DNA of 45,748 nucleotides from a virus, in the IMG/VR virus record IMGVR_UViG_3300013306_000006, positions 1-45,748 of that record, one strand, 5' to 3'. The notes below the pieces were generated by a model. That model was not told the origin of the DNA and searched no databases. It was given only the letters and a program-made list of their open reading frames with translations. Positions within the stretch are counted from its first letter, which is position 1; each line of letters begins with the position of its first letter. Positions 32,640 through 38,974 of the stretch are shown here, in pieces. A program made the position numbers and the translations under genes.

Positions 32640-33025
32640 CCCTCAATCGGTACTGTGTGCGCCTGCCAATATCCATCGCGCATGTGTTTGCCCTTGACCT
32701 CGTAGAAGCCCGCACGATGGCGACACAGCGCTACGGCGGCTTTTCCGATATTTGGCTAGACGAAGAGCACGCGCAGGAGGCCAACGAGGACGCAGAGCGC
32801 CAGGAGTTCGATGCGTGGCGGGAAACCGTTCCGGACTTCAAGCGCGCGTCGGCCAAGGCCATCAATCTAGCGTGGCAGGCATGGAGGGAACGAGCCATGC
32901 GCGCAACGTGGCTTAGCACGCCTCGCGTCGATTTCGAGGCGCTTGGTATCTCGCTGATGACCAAGGCGCAACGAGCGCTCAGCTACGATCGCTGGCGAAA
33001 ATGGACTGGCGGCAACGATTCATGA
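32636..33025 (+). CDS. Hypothetical protein
   Basis: A 129-residue protein in an ATGA overlap with the previous gene. It is rich in Ala, Arg, Trp and Glu. The central acidic segment is EEHAQEANEDAERQEFDAW, and two LAWQAWRERAM-like Trp segments follow. Last gene of the operon from 31233. Function unknown. Confidence 0.6.
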   Translation: MTLNRYCVRLPISIAHVFALDLVEARTMATQRYGGFSDIWLDEEHAQEANEDAERQEFDAWRETVPDFKRASAKAINLAWQAWRERAMRATWLSTPRVDFEALGISLMTKAQRALSYDRWRKWTGGNDS

Positions 33026-33033
33026 AATAAGTG

Positions 33034-33063
33034 TTTGCGCATTTGCTATCGTTTGGGTAGTAT
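33034..33063 (+). promoter_or_regulatory. Promoter with operator (33046-33060)
   Basis: AAATA, 4 nt, TTTGCG, 18-nt spacer, TAGTAT. The spacer carries CTATC-GTTTG-GGTAG. It starts the tiny-gene cluster at 33093. Confidence 0.75.
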
Positions 33064-33072
33064 TCATTCACA

Positions 33073-33087
33073 CTACCAAAACGGGAG
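33073..33087 (+). promoter_or_regulatory. Operator-like half site merged with a ribosome binding site
   Basis: CTACC-AAAAC-GGGAG, 5 nt before ATG 33093. The right arm doubles as GGGAGG ribosome binding site. Confidence 0.5.
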
Positions 33088-33092
33088 GAAAC

Positions 33093-33221
33093 ATGAAAAT
33101 AATATCAGATCGCCCGCTGCAATCAGAGCACGCGGGCATGTTGGAAGCTATCGAGCACGGAACGATTTTCGTGTTTTCGCTCGTCCGTAACCACTACCGT
33201 AACAGGAGTACAAATGCATAA
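33093..33221 (+). CDS. Tiny hypothetical protein
   Basis: A 42-residue peptide behind a strong GGGAGG and the promoter at 33034. Sequence highlights are MKIISDRPLQSEHAGMLEAI and FVFSLVRNHYRNRS. Its 3' end overlaps the next tiny gene, and its codons for HYRNRS read through the second operator-like site. Function unknown. Confidence 0.55.
   Translation: MKIISDRPLQSEHAGMLEAIEHGTIFVFSLVRNHYRNRSTNA
33194..33208 (+). promoter_or_regulatory. Operator-like half site merged with a ribosome binding site
   Basis: CTACC-GTAAC-AGGAG, 5 nt before ATG 33214. The first ten bases match the consensus operator; AGGAG replaces GGTAG and serves as ribosome binding site. Confidence 0.55.
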
Positions 33222-33291
33222 CGCAACTTGGGCGGTCTGGTTCGTCTTCGCCGGGCTCGCATGGTGGATCACACATCGGGGCACGCAATGA
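33214..33291 (+). CDS. 25-residue membrane peptide
   Basis: ATG 33214 has AGGAG at good spacing. The peptide is one membrane segment (ATWAVWFVFAGLAWWITH) with a short basic tail. It overlaps the genes before and after by 8 and 4 nt. Function unknown. Confidence 0.5.
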   Translation: MHNATWAVWFVFAGLAWWITHRGTQ

Positions 33292-33413
33292 GCGCCGCAT
33301 ATCACTCGACGCTGTTCCAGTTCATGTGTCTCGTGTTCATTTTCGTGGCGCCGGTTGTCGCAGCAATGAGCGCACATCGTTGGCCCACGATCCCGCCGAA
33401 GGGTGACGCATGA
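33288..33413 (+). CDS. 41-residue membrane peptide
   Basis: Starts in an ATGA overlap. Residues about 8-27 (LFQFMCLVFIFVAPVVAAM) span a membrane once; the tail is RWPTIPPKGDA. Coupled translation with its neighbours is likely. Function unknown. Confidence 0.5.
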   Translation: MSAAYHSTLFQFMCLVFIFVAPVVAAMSAHRWPTIPPKGDA

Positions 33414-33502
33414 CATCAATCTACTTTCCAGTGCTCACCTGGGCGGCGTTCGCCCTGTTCGTGGCGTGTGTAGCGGTCGCTCAACGCTTCCGGGGGCGAT
33501 AG
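33410..33502 (+). CDS. 30-residue membrane peptide
   Basis: Starts in an ATGA overlap. One membrane segment (FPVLTWAAFALFVACVAVA) and an RFRGR tail. Its TAG stop shares one base with the next GTG start. Function unknown. Confidence 0.5.
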   Translation: MTSIYFPVLTWAAFALFVACVAVAQRFRGR

Positions 33503-33678
33503 TGGCTCGCGCACTAGGTGGAGTCACCGGGAAGCCCGTGTACGAGCGATTCGAGGAGCGCGAGGCCGCTATCAAGGCAGGAGCGCAGGTCATCCCTGAT
33601 TTACCGCGCCCGCCCTGGTACAAGCCGCGCCCGGCGAACGTGCCGACGTTCCAACAGTATTCAATGCTTGAGGATTGA
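33502..33678 (+). CDS. Small soluble hypothetical protein
   Basis: A 58-residue protein from GTG 33502. It is charged and Pro-rich (PDLPRPPWYKPRPANVPTF) with no membrane segment, unlike its neighbours. CGGGGG lies 4-9 nt before the start. Function unknown. Confidence 0.5.
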   Translation: MARALGGVTGKPVYERFEEREAAIKAGAQVIPDLPRPPWYKPRPANVPTFQQYSMLED

Positions 33679-33679
33679 A

Positions 33680-33757
33680 ATGCGAGATTTCTTTCTAGGC
33701 GCCGTGTTGTTCGCAATCGCGTTCGGCCCGGCAATCATCATCCGTCTGTGGCATTAA
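33680..33757 (+). CDS. 25-residue membrane peptide
   Basis: Starts 1 nt after the previous stop, with GAGGA upstream. Nearly the whole peptide is one membrane segment (FFLGAVLFAIAFGPAIIIRL). Function unknown. Confidence 0.5.
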   Translation: MRDFFLGAVLFAIAFGPAIIIRLWH

Positions 33758-33788
33758 ACGACAGTGCACAGACAACAGGGGAACGAAC

Positions 33789-33926
33789 ATGACCAAACGA
33801 ATCAAGGTAGACATCATCGACATGCGGCGTCAGCGCGACGCGTACGGGCTCAAGATTCTAGGCGCCTTCGTGGGCGGCTTCGCGCTGTTCCTGATCGTCG
33901 GCGCGCTGATCTACGGCATCCACTAG
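33789..33926 (+). CDS. 45-residue membrane peptide
   Basis: A basic, amphipathic N-terminus (MTKRIKVDIIDMRRQRDAYG) is followed by one membrane segment (GAFVGGFALFLIVGALIYGI). GGGG lies about 8 nt before ATG 33789. It is the last of the tiny-gene cluster and converges with the minus gene at 33930. Confidence 0.5.
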   Translation: MTKRIKVDIIDMRRQRDAYGLKILGAFVGGFALFLIVGALIYGIH

Positions 33927-33929
33927 GCG

Positions 33930-34265
33930 TTACGTGCGCCAGTGGTAGTCGTATCGCGCATCGAAATCCAAATCCCGATACTTCCGGCCGATTCGTTCAG
34001 CCGCTTTCTTTTGTGCTCGCTCGAATAGCCACAGTTCGTACATGCCGAACGCTAGGCGAGCCATAGACGCCAATCCCGAGCCGACGCGCAACACATCGAT
34101 CGTCTGTAACCAGAAGGCAAGCCACAACAGCCACCATGCGATCGCTGGCACATTCGCAGGCAGCGCCATCAATCCTGCCATGAACAGGAGCACTGGCAGT
34201 ACAGCGATAAGCACGCGGGCAGCGTAGCCGACGATGAACCAAGAATAGCGGGTAAGTTGCGTCAT
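33930..34265 (-). CDS. Membrane protein of unknown function
   Basis: A 111-residue protein from ATG 34265. Three membrane segments lie between residues about 5 and 75 (FIVGYAARVLIAVLPVLLFM, VPAIAWWLLWLAFWLQ, and a weaker third). The tail is charged (AQKKAAERIGRKYRDLDFDARYD). It is divergent from the operator promoter at 34302, and a related CAACAGTT element lies in the shared gap. It could be a superinfection or accessory membrane factor; nothing in the sequence proves it. Confidence 0.6.
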   Translation of the reverse strand: MTQLTRYSWFIVGYAARVLIAVLPVLLFMAGLMALPANVPAIAWWLLWLAFWLQTIDVLRVGSGLASMARLAFGMYELWLFERAQKKAAERIGRKYRDLDFDARYDYHWRT

Positions 34266-34301
34266 AGGGATCACCCTGAGTAACAACAGTTGAAATACTT
34301 G

Positions 34302-34331
34302 TTGACTGTTACGCTACCTAAACGGTAGTAT
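34302..34331 (+). promoter_or_regulatory. Promoter with operator (34314-34328)
   Basis: AAATA, 4 nt, TTGACT, 18-nt spacer, TAGTAT, with the perfect palindrome CTACC-TAAAC-GGTAG. An extra block AACAACAGTT upstream is shared with the promoter at 37972. Confidence 0.85.
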
Positions 34332-34367
34332 TCAATCACTGAAACGAAACGAGCAAGGGGAAACGAA

Positions 34368-34541
34368 ATGCCGAAAGCCATGAAGACATACGAGATCACG
34401 TTCAATTTTGAACATGCTTCAGGGAGTGCAACCGTTCAAGTACGCGGGTTTGATGACGAAAACGCGATTAGTAACGCAATGCAATACGTCAACAAAGATT
34501 TATCCCCGGTTCTATATCACATTCACGATTTGACTCTTTAA
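34368..34541 (+). CDS. Small hypothetical protein
   Basis: A 57-residue protein from ATG 34368 with AGGGG about 10 nt upstream and its own operator promoter. Composition suggests a beta-beta-alpha fold (YEITFNFEHASGSATVQVRG, then an EN-AISNAMQYV helix). A hairpin at 34548 follows. Layout (own promoter, single small gene) repeats at 34929 and 38033. Function unknown. Confidence 0.65.
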   Translation: MPKAMKTYEITFNFEHASGSATVQVRGFDDENAISNAMQYVNKDLSPVLYHIHDLTL

Positions 34542-34547
34542 CCCAAT

Positions 34548-34564
34548 GCCCCGCACGACGGGGC
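34548..34564 (+). terminator. Short hairpin after a small gene
   Basis: GCCCC and GGGGC pair around a 7-nt loop, followed by TTAG. There is no T run, so termination strength is doubtful. Confidence 0.45.
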
Positions 34565-34607
34565 TTAGTCGGTATCATGGTGGAATACGAAAGAGGCAGC
34601 TAACAGA

Positions 34608-34844
34608 ATGTCGAAAAAACAGAAGGAAACCGAGCAGGCAGCAAAAGACGTTCTCGCCGGGCGCCGAACTCTCACAGAAGACGAGATACGCGAGCTAAAG
34701 CGAACCGTCGCCAAGCAACGCGCAAACCGCGCCAAGAAGGCAAAGCAAGCCGCTTCACGCCCGCGAACAACGGATATGCGAGGCGCGCGCACTTCTACCG
34801 TGGCGCCGCGTGTAGTGCCTGGAAGCTTCGAATCTAAGAAGTGA
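34608..34844 (+). CDS. Small basic protein
   Basis: A 78-residue protein very rich in Lys and Arg: DEIRELKRTVAKQRANRAKK and KQAASRPRTTDMRG. It may bind nucleic acid through charge. The ribosome binding site is weak. It sits between two promoter-operator units. No family recognised. Confidence 0.55.
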   Translation: MSKKQKETEQAAKDVLAGRRTLTEDEIRELKRTVAKQRANRAKKAKQAASRPRTTDMRGARTSTVAPRVVPGSFESKK

Positions 34845-34863
34845 TAAAACAGCGAAATAACCG

Positions 34864-34892
34864 TTGACTGTTGCATACCGAATAGGTAGTAT
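34864..34892 (+). promoter_or_regulatory. Promoter with operator (34875-34889)
   Basis: AAATA, 4 nt, TTGACT, 17-nt spacer, TAGTAT, with ATACC-GAATA-GGTAG. It drives the 57-residue gene at 34929. Confidence 0.82.
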
Positions 34893-34928
34893 TCACACAT
34901 CGGCAGCAAACAACCAGGGGAACGCGCG

Positions 34929-35102
34929 ATGAACGAGCAAGCCAAGCAACCGCAAAAGATCACGTTCGCAGCGTTCGACAAGAACAACCGCATGCACATG
35001 TCCGTGACCGTGCTCGATACGCCGAAGCAGATCGCCGATGCGATGCGGTTCTTCGAGAACAACTATCCGGGCGAGCGCGTGTTTCGCAAGATCGCGAGCT
35101 AA
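34929..35102 (+). CDS. Small hypothetical protein
   Basis: A 57-residue protein under its own operator promoter, with GGGG 8 nt before ATG 34929. Sequence features are KITFAAFDKNNRMHMSVTVL and PKQIADAMRFFENN. The predicted pattern (strands then a helix) resembles that of the product of 34368, but identity is low. Function unknown. Confidence 0.62.
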   Translation: MNEQAKQPQKITFAAFDKNNRMHMSVTVLDTPKQIADAMRFFENNYPGERVFRKIAS

Positions 35103-35497
35103 CGCCCAACCTTGCGCGGGTCGCAACACGTGGCCCGACCGTTCAGCAGATGCGAGCACCACCAGCAACGCGGGCCGCTCGAAGTTTGGTGTAATATCTC
35201 GGATAAATGGATTGCGACTACGCGGTCGGCGTCGCGGGGATCGGAACTACGGTCCCCCTTCGCTTCTCTTTTCGATCCCGGCGCAATGTCCGCCAAATCT
35301 ACGCTCACAAGCCCCAACCTTCGCCAACAGCGGAAATGTGCATGACTGTTCCTCGCGCGCACATGCGCATCATGGGGTTTGTTTCTGGAATAGGGAGCGG
35401 GAAAACTGAACGCGGGCGCACATATTTTTCACTGGTCTCTAAACGCTCAAGGCTCCGACTCGCCGCATGTGTGCGAACGTCATCCTTGTATTTGCGT

Positions 35498-35570
35498 GGC
35501 GCTCACCCAACGCGAAGGGTGTGGTGGTCTATTGCGCCAGTCCAGCGGAACGCTTCGACACACGGGCGCC
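35498..35570 (+). other. tRNA-like cloverleaf candidate
   Basis: A 73-nt stretch closed by a 7-bp stem (GGCGCTC with GGGCGCC, one G-T pair). Inside are stems at D-arm place (ACCC/GGGT, 8-nt loop), anticodon place (TGGT/GCCA with a 7-nt loop CTATTGC) and a short AGCG/CGCT hairpin in place of the T arm. No canonical TTCGA T loop in the right position. It could be chance or a tRNA-like RNA. Confidence 0.3.
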
Positions 35571-35820
35571 GTAATCCTCCCCTATGTGCGCCTAGCTTCT
35601 CTAGTGTCATCCTCACCGCTTGGTGTTCAGTCTTCCCGCGTGATCGTTGAGGGTAGCAACCCTTTCAGGTCGCCGTCGTGCCGTTTCCCACCTGTCCGCA
35701 CGCTGACAGTCTGCGTCTCCTGGGGCGCAGGAACAACCTTGACGCAACGTTTCTTACCCTCATGAATGACGACTGCTCAGGGCAGATATGTCCCGGCCAC
35801 GAGTCCAAGCCCCCAGGGCA

Positions 35821-35894
35821 AGTAAGCATCCGAGTCGAACGGTCCAATCGTCATTCGTGAAAGCAGGGCGCTCCGGTCTCTATCCCGGCTTATC
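35821..35894 (-). other. Degenerate tRNA-Glu-like sequence
   Basis: On the minus strand 74 nt run from GATAAGC to GCTTACT (five clean pairs, one G-T, one mismatch). At positions 32-38 is CTTTCAC, the anticodon loop of tRNA-Glu(TTC), and a T loop TTCGACT lies near the expected place. The anticodon stem has only two of five pairs, and the D stem is poor. If it derives from a tRNA it is decayed. Confidence 0.3.
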
Positions 35895-35914
35895 TCTGTG
35901 CGCCCTGTAAATCG

Positions 35915-36163
35915 TTACTCTTTCCTCTCACGCTCGCGTCGTGCCCTACGATGCGCAAAGCCATCCATCGCCATCCGATATGCATAAGCGGCCGTCACGA
36001 TTGGGCCGCCCTTGAATTCATGGCGAAGATCGCGCAGGCCGCTGATGACTGAGTCTTTAATCCCTACCAGCAGATACCAGAGGAACACGAGAGGGATAAA
36101 GACAAATCCGATGACGACGAGCAACGCGGCTAGATACCGATCCTTTGGCTTGTTGTATTCCAT
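35915..36163 (-). CDS. Small membrane protein
   Basis: An 82-residue protein from ATG 36163 (GTG 36166 possible), overlapping the previous stop. Residues about 10-33 form a membrane segment (YLAALLVVIGFVFIPLVFLWY). A basic cytoplasmic tail ends in RRARRERERKE. Last gene of a five-gene minus operon. Function unknown. Confidence 0.6.
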   Translation of the reverse strand: MEYNKPKDRYLAALLVVIGFVFIPLVFLWYLLVGIKDSVISGLRDLRHEFKGGPIVTAAYAYRMAMDGFAHRRARRERERKE

Positions 36164-36663
36164 CACGTACCACCCGGAACGGTCAGCAGGGCGCTTTCCA
36201 GTGATCCATAAGCCGTGAGCGTCAGGAAGTCATGCAGAGAGCGCAGCGGGCCGGTTTCGTCACTGCTTGCCATCAGGATCACGGCCGCTTCCAGTCGGAT
36301 AAGCCTTTCGGATAGCGTGACGCTTCGTCCTGGCTTGAGCGCTGTGTGATCCCACGGACCGCCGTTGTTACCGACCTTCGCAGAGTATGCCCGGCGCTTT
36401 TCGCGTTTCCGCTTGGCCTTATCCCGATCGGGGCTCGACGGTTCCGCGCGAACAGTTGAATTACTTTTGGCTGTTCGGTGCGAAATCGCTTCAAGTCGAT
36501 CGGCATTTCCCGGCTGAACGATGCTAATCGGGACGGGCGACAGACTGATTGTTAGATGGTCGCGCCCGCTCCCCACATAGCCATCGATCTTGTAGCCAAC
36601 AGCCCCAACCAAGAACGCCTCGAACTCGTTACGCGTCGGCGCATGTCTGATCGCGTACTGCAT
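36163..36663 (-). CDS. Hypothetical protein
   Basis: A 166-residue protein following the HD hydrolase in an overlap. The first third is beta-like (YKIDGYVGSGRDHLTISLSP), then a basic linker (DKAKRKREKRRAYSAK), then a helical end (SERLIRLEAAVILMASSDE). No family recognised. Co-transcribed with the HD gene, so it may act with it. Confidence 0.6.
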   Translation of the reverse strand: MQYAIRHAPTRNEFEAFLVGAVGYKIDGYVGSGRDHLTISLSPVPISIVQPGNADRLEAISHRTAKSNSTVRAEPSSPDRDKAKRKREKRRAYSAKVGNNGGPWDHTALKPGRSVTLSERLIRLEAAVILMASSDETGPLRSLHDFLTLTAYGSLESALLTVPGGT

Positions 36664-37316
36664 CAGATTTTCCCGAAGCCCGGCCGCGCAAAGTTGAAAA
36701 TTCGCTTGCGGGGCACGGGAGGCGATTCCGGTTCACTCGATCCGGTCGGCGTCGCCGGTTGCGGCTCCGCAGTAGCGAATGGCGGCGCAAAGTACGCGTT
36801 CACCTGGGCGGTTGCCGCCGCATGCAAGCCCTCGTGACCGCCAACCAGCACCATGAGCAACCGGCGCTTCTCAGGCATGTACACCTTGGCGAATTCGGGA
36901 TCGTGCTGGCAAATGCTCGACGTGTTGTCCAGCAAGTCGGCGAGCTTGATCGTCTTGGCTTCCGGCGAAATATCGGCAGCGCGCGCCAGTTCGATAGCCG
37001 TCCGCTCGAATCGGTTCAGCTTGCGCGCATCGTTGGTACGGTCGATATGCGAGCATTCCACGACGAGTTGCGCGACGTGTTCACCGAAAAAGTACGCGAT
37101 CATGCCGCGCTCGATGGCCGTATCCTCAACCACGTCATGCAGCCAAGCCGCCGCAACCATGTCATCGGTTCCGCCCGCGTTCGCCACGATCTGCGCCACT
37201 CGGTAGGGATGGGCGATGTAGTCAATGCCATCGTATTTGCGCTTCTGACCTACCGCGCCGTGTGCGGCATGCGCAAACGCGCTCGCCAGCATGACAACAG
37301 GTGATTGCTCTTTCAT
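36663..37316 (-). CDS. HD hydrolase, Mesh1/RelA-SpoT type
   Basis: A 217-residue protein. GQKRKYDGIDYIAHPYRVA (residues about 23-41) holds the first His; AAAWLHDVVEDT (56-66) carries the HD pair; KLADLLDNT (124-132) supplies the last metal-binding Asp. This order is that of the (p)ppGpp hydrolase domain of SpoT/Mesh1. No synthetase domain is present. It might lower alarmone during infection or lysogeny. The C-terminal 40 residues are Pro/Ser-rich. ATG 37316 has GAGGG 7 nt upstream. Confidence 0.8.
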   Translation of the reverse strand: MKEQSPVVMLASAFAHAAHGAVGQKRKYDGIDYIAHPYRVAQIVANAGGTDDMVAAAWLHDVVEDTAIERGMIAYFFGEHVAQLVVECSHIDRTNDARKLNRFERTAIELARAADISPEAKTIKLADLLDNTSSICQHDPEFAKVYMPEKRRLLMVLVGGHEGLHAAATAQVNAYFAPPFATAEPQPATPTGSSEPESPPVPRKRIFNFARPGFGKI

Positions 37317-37368
37317 CGGTGAACCCTCGCGCATCAGCGCTTTAAGCATTGGCCGTATCAACGGCAGG

Positions 37369-37710
37369 TCAAGCAGTGATCGTTTCGCACGGCCCCGGCT
37401 TCATGCGCTCGCGCTTGGCCGGGTCATCCTGGGTGACGAACTTTTCCGAGTAGCCCGGCTTACGGTCCGGCTCGCCTTCCGGTTCATCGTTGATGTCGAA
37501 GACTGGCGGCAGGCAGGCCCGCACGACAGCAGCAAGGGCCGGTTCGTCATGAAAGAGCGCGTCAGCACTGATACGCCCTTCGAGCAACCATCCCGCCGCC
37601 TTGGCCGAAGTCGCGCGGTAATCGGCGCTTTCCTTTTCCCAAGGCTGAACATGCGGACACTTCACACGGCTCACTTCGTGAAGGATTCGGGCGACTTCGG
37701 TTGCGTTCAT
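37369..37710 (-). CDS. Hypothetical protein
   Basis: A 113-residue protein: KCPHVQPWEKESADYRATSA near residues 17-36, LPPVFDINDEPEGEPDRKPG after residue 65, and a charged end. Acidic overall. Second gene of the minus operon, coupled by ATGA to the gene before it. A similar layout (KCPHVQPWE) is seen in phage accessory proteins of unknown role. Confidence 0.6.
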   Translation of the reverse strand: MNATEVARILHEVSRVKCPHVQPWEKESADYRATSAKAAGWLLEGRISADALFHDEPALAAVVRACLPPVFDINDEPEGEPDRKPGYSEKFVTQDDPAKRERMKPGPCETITA

Positions 37711-37913
37711 ACAGTCCTAGCGGGGTAGTGGCGAAGAATGAAGCGCTGAACGTCCCAGGTGGCTGACATCGAATGCGGTTCGATACGCTTGCCGTCAAAC
37801 TCGATCGCGCCTAGCGATGCACGACGGGCGTTGTCGTCCAGTGCAGCAAATGACCGAACGGCGGCTTTCCGGTCAACGGATAGCCCGCCAATTGCATTGC
37901 AGCACTCAACCAT
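37707..37913 (-). CDS. Small hypothetical protein
   Basis: A 68-residue protein, first gene of the minus operon 37913-35915. GAGGG lies 7-11 nt before ATG 37913. Features: SVDRKAAVRSFAALDDNARR and SATWDVQRFILRHYP. It is divergent from the operator promoter at 37972. No family recognised. Confidence 0.58.
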   Translation of the reverse strand: MVECCNAIGGLSVDRKAAVRSFAALDDNARRASLGAIEFDGKRIEPHSMSATWDVQRFILRHYPARTV

Positions 37914-37971
37914 TCCCGAACCCTCGCTTTCATGGCGCGTTGCCTCATTCGAAACAACAGTTAAATAACGT

Positions 37972-38000
37972 TTGACTGTTCACTATCGTAACGGTAGTAT
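37972..38000 (+). promoter_or_regulatory. Promoter with operator (37983-37997)
   Basis: AAATA, 4 nt, TTGACT, 17-nt spacer, TAGTAT, with CTATC-GTAAC-GGTAG. The upstream AACAACAGTT block matches the one at 34281. Minus-operon transcription diverges from the same gap. Confidence 0.85.
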
Positions 38001-38012
38001 TTAAATCGTCAA

Positions 38013-38024
38013 CTACCGAAGGAG
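38013..38024 (+). promoter_or_regulatory. Operator left half next to a ribosome binding site
   Basis: CTACC-GAA-GGAG, 8 nt before ATG 38033. The spacing is shorter than in full operators, but the left half and its place at a start codon repeat the pattern seen at 33073 and 33194. Confidence 0.4.
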
Positions 38025-38032
38025 CGAAAATC

Positions 38033-38191
38033 ATGTGGCAACTAAGCGTCAAATTCACCTGGGGCCAACCGTTCGCAGTGAACGGCAGCTATCAGACCGA
38101 GAACGAAGCCGACGAAGCAGGCGATGCGCTTGTGGGCGACGGCTCGATAGTCGATTACAAGATCGAAAACATGAGTCAGGCATACGCATGA
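38033..38191 (+). CDS. Small hypothetical protein
   Basis: A 52-residue acidic protein from ATG 38033 with AGGAG upstream and its own operator promoter. Features: WQLSVKFTWGQPFAVNGSYQ then an acidic helix (ENEADEAGDALVGDG). Ends in ATGA overlap with the next gene. Function unknown. Confidence 0.62.
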   Translation: MWQLSVKFTWGQPFAVNGSYQTENEADEAGDALVGDGSIVDYKIENMSQAYA

Positions 38192-38544
38192 ACCGGCCAA
38201 ACCTCACCACGCTCACAAAGGATCAACTCGTGGCGCTCTACAAAGCGCTCCACTTACCGGGCGTCGATCCGGCTAGGCACGCGCGCGAATACTACCGTAA
38301 CGCGCTTGAATCAAGAGGCAGCGAAGAGCTAGCCGCTGCGCTCGAAGCATTGCCGCCCAAAGCGGCGCGCAAACTGTCGGCAGCAAAGGAGCAACAGAAA
38401 AAAGCGCTAGCGAATGCGAAAGAGTTTCACGCAATCGTTAGGGCTTTCAGATCGTGGGGGCCTGACTTGCTAGGCAATCCCGACGCACACGCAACGTTAC
38501 TCGCACGCGCTGATAAGGCGCTTGGAGCCGGTCAAAATGTATGA
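38188..38544 (+). CDS. Hypothetical helical protein
   Basis: A 118-residue protein coupled by ATGA to the gene before. Start TTLTKDQLVALYKALHLPGV, then a Lys/Ala-rich helix (LPPKAARKLSAAKEQQKKAL). Possibly DNA-binding by charge; no family recognised. Overlaps a 33-residue ORF at its end. Confidence 0.6.
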   Translation: MNRPNLTTLTKDQLVALYKALHLPGVDPARHAREYYRNALESRGSEELAAALEALPPKAARKLSAAKEQQKKALANAKEFHAIVRAFRSWGPDLLGNPDAHATLLARADKALGAGQNV

Positions 38545-38638
38545 CGCCGACGATTACGACGAACCGGAACCGCTCACGCCAGAAGAGCGCGAAGAGCAAG
38601 CCCGAGACAAAGCGGACGCTTACAACGATTGGAACTAA
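38537..38638 (+). CDS. Tiny acidic protein
   Basis: A 33-residue, strongly acidic peptide (YDADDYDEPEPLTPEEREEQ start). GGAG lies 10 nt before ATG 38537. Such small acidic proteins can mimic DNA, but no evidence beyond charge supports that here. Confidence 0.45.
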   Translation: MYDADDYDEPEPLTPEEREEQARDKADAYNDWN

Positions 38639-38740
38639 GAGACTTGCCCGCGCTACGTTGCCCGCGTCAATGACCGGGCATCGGGTAGCGGGGCTATCTC
38701 GCTTCTCTTGGTGATACAAGACTCATCCGACACGCTAGTA

Positions 38741-38771
38741 CGCCCACGGCATGCATGCGGCGGGCATTTTT
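38741..38771 (+). terminator. Probable terminator of the accessory operon
   Basis: GCCC...GGGC enclosing a GCATGCATGC palindrome is followed by ATTTTTCT. It lies 100 nt after the last accessory plus-strand gene. Confidence 0.5.
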
Positions 38772-38839
38772 CTCGACGGTCTATTGTCCAATCATCCACG
38801 CACCACACAGGCGCGTCGGTCCGATTTAACGGATTCGGT

Positions 38840-38886
38840 TTGATTTCAAATCAATGCGCGTTCGCGCTTTTGAGTTCTTAAAGAAC
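38840..38886. promoter_or_regulatory. Two perfect palindromes close together
   Basis: TTGATTT-C-AAATCAA (38840-38854) and GTTCTT-A-AAGAAC (38874-38886), with a GCGCG-TT-CGCGC hairpin between them. Both are unlike the CTACC operator and may bind a different regulator or initiator. Confidence 0.4.
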
Positions 38887-38974
38887 GTTACCGTTCAGCG
38901 ATCAACTTTTCATAAACGATCCCCGCACGATATTGGTTAGACGCCCTGTATGGGGTGCGCCAATTCTATTTCCC

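Larger units (their letters stand above)
35103..35914. other. Gene-free region with tRNA-like folds
   Basis: About 810 bp without a convincing gene; ORFs here lack ribosome binding sites and natural composition. It contains several inverted repeats, including two with tRNA-like length and closing stems (35498-35570 plus, 35821-35894 minus) and a strong 8-bp hairpin near 35237-35258. A stretch near 35620-35672 loosely recalls a glycine tRNA anticodon and T arm. It might be a decayed tRNA cluster or a set of structured RNAs. No functional tRNA could be confirmed. Confidence 0.5.

Noticed and set aside
35207-35765. Plus-strand frames of 147 and 98 codons in the gene-free stretch
   Set aside because: They lack ribosome binding sites, have Ser/Arg/Pro-heavy chance composition and cross strong hairpins.
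35498-35894. Functional tRNA genes
   Set aside because: Stems in the anticodon and T arms are too poor; I only report tRNA-like sequences.
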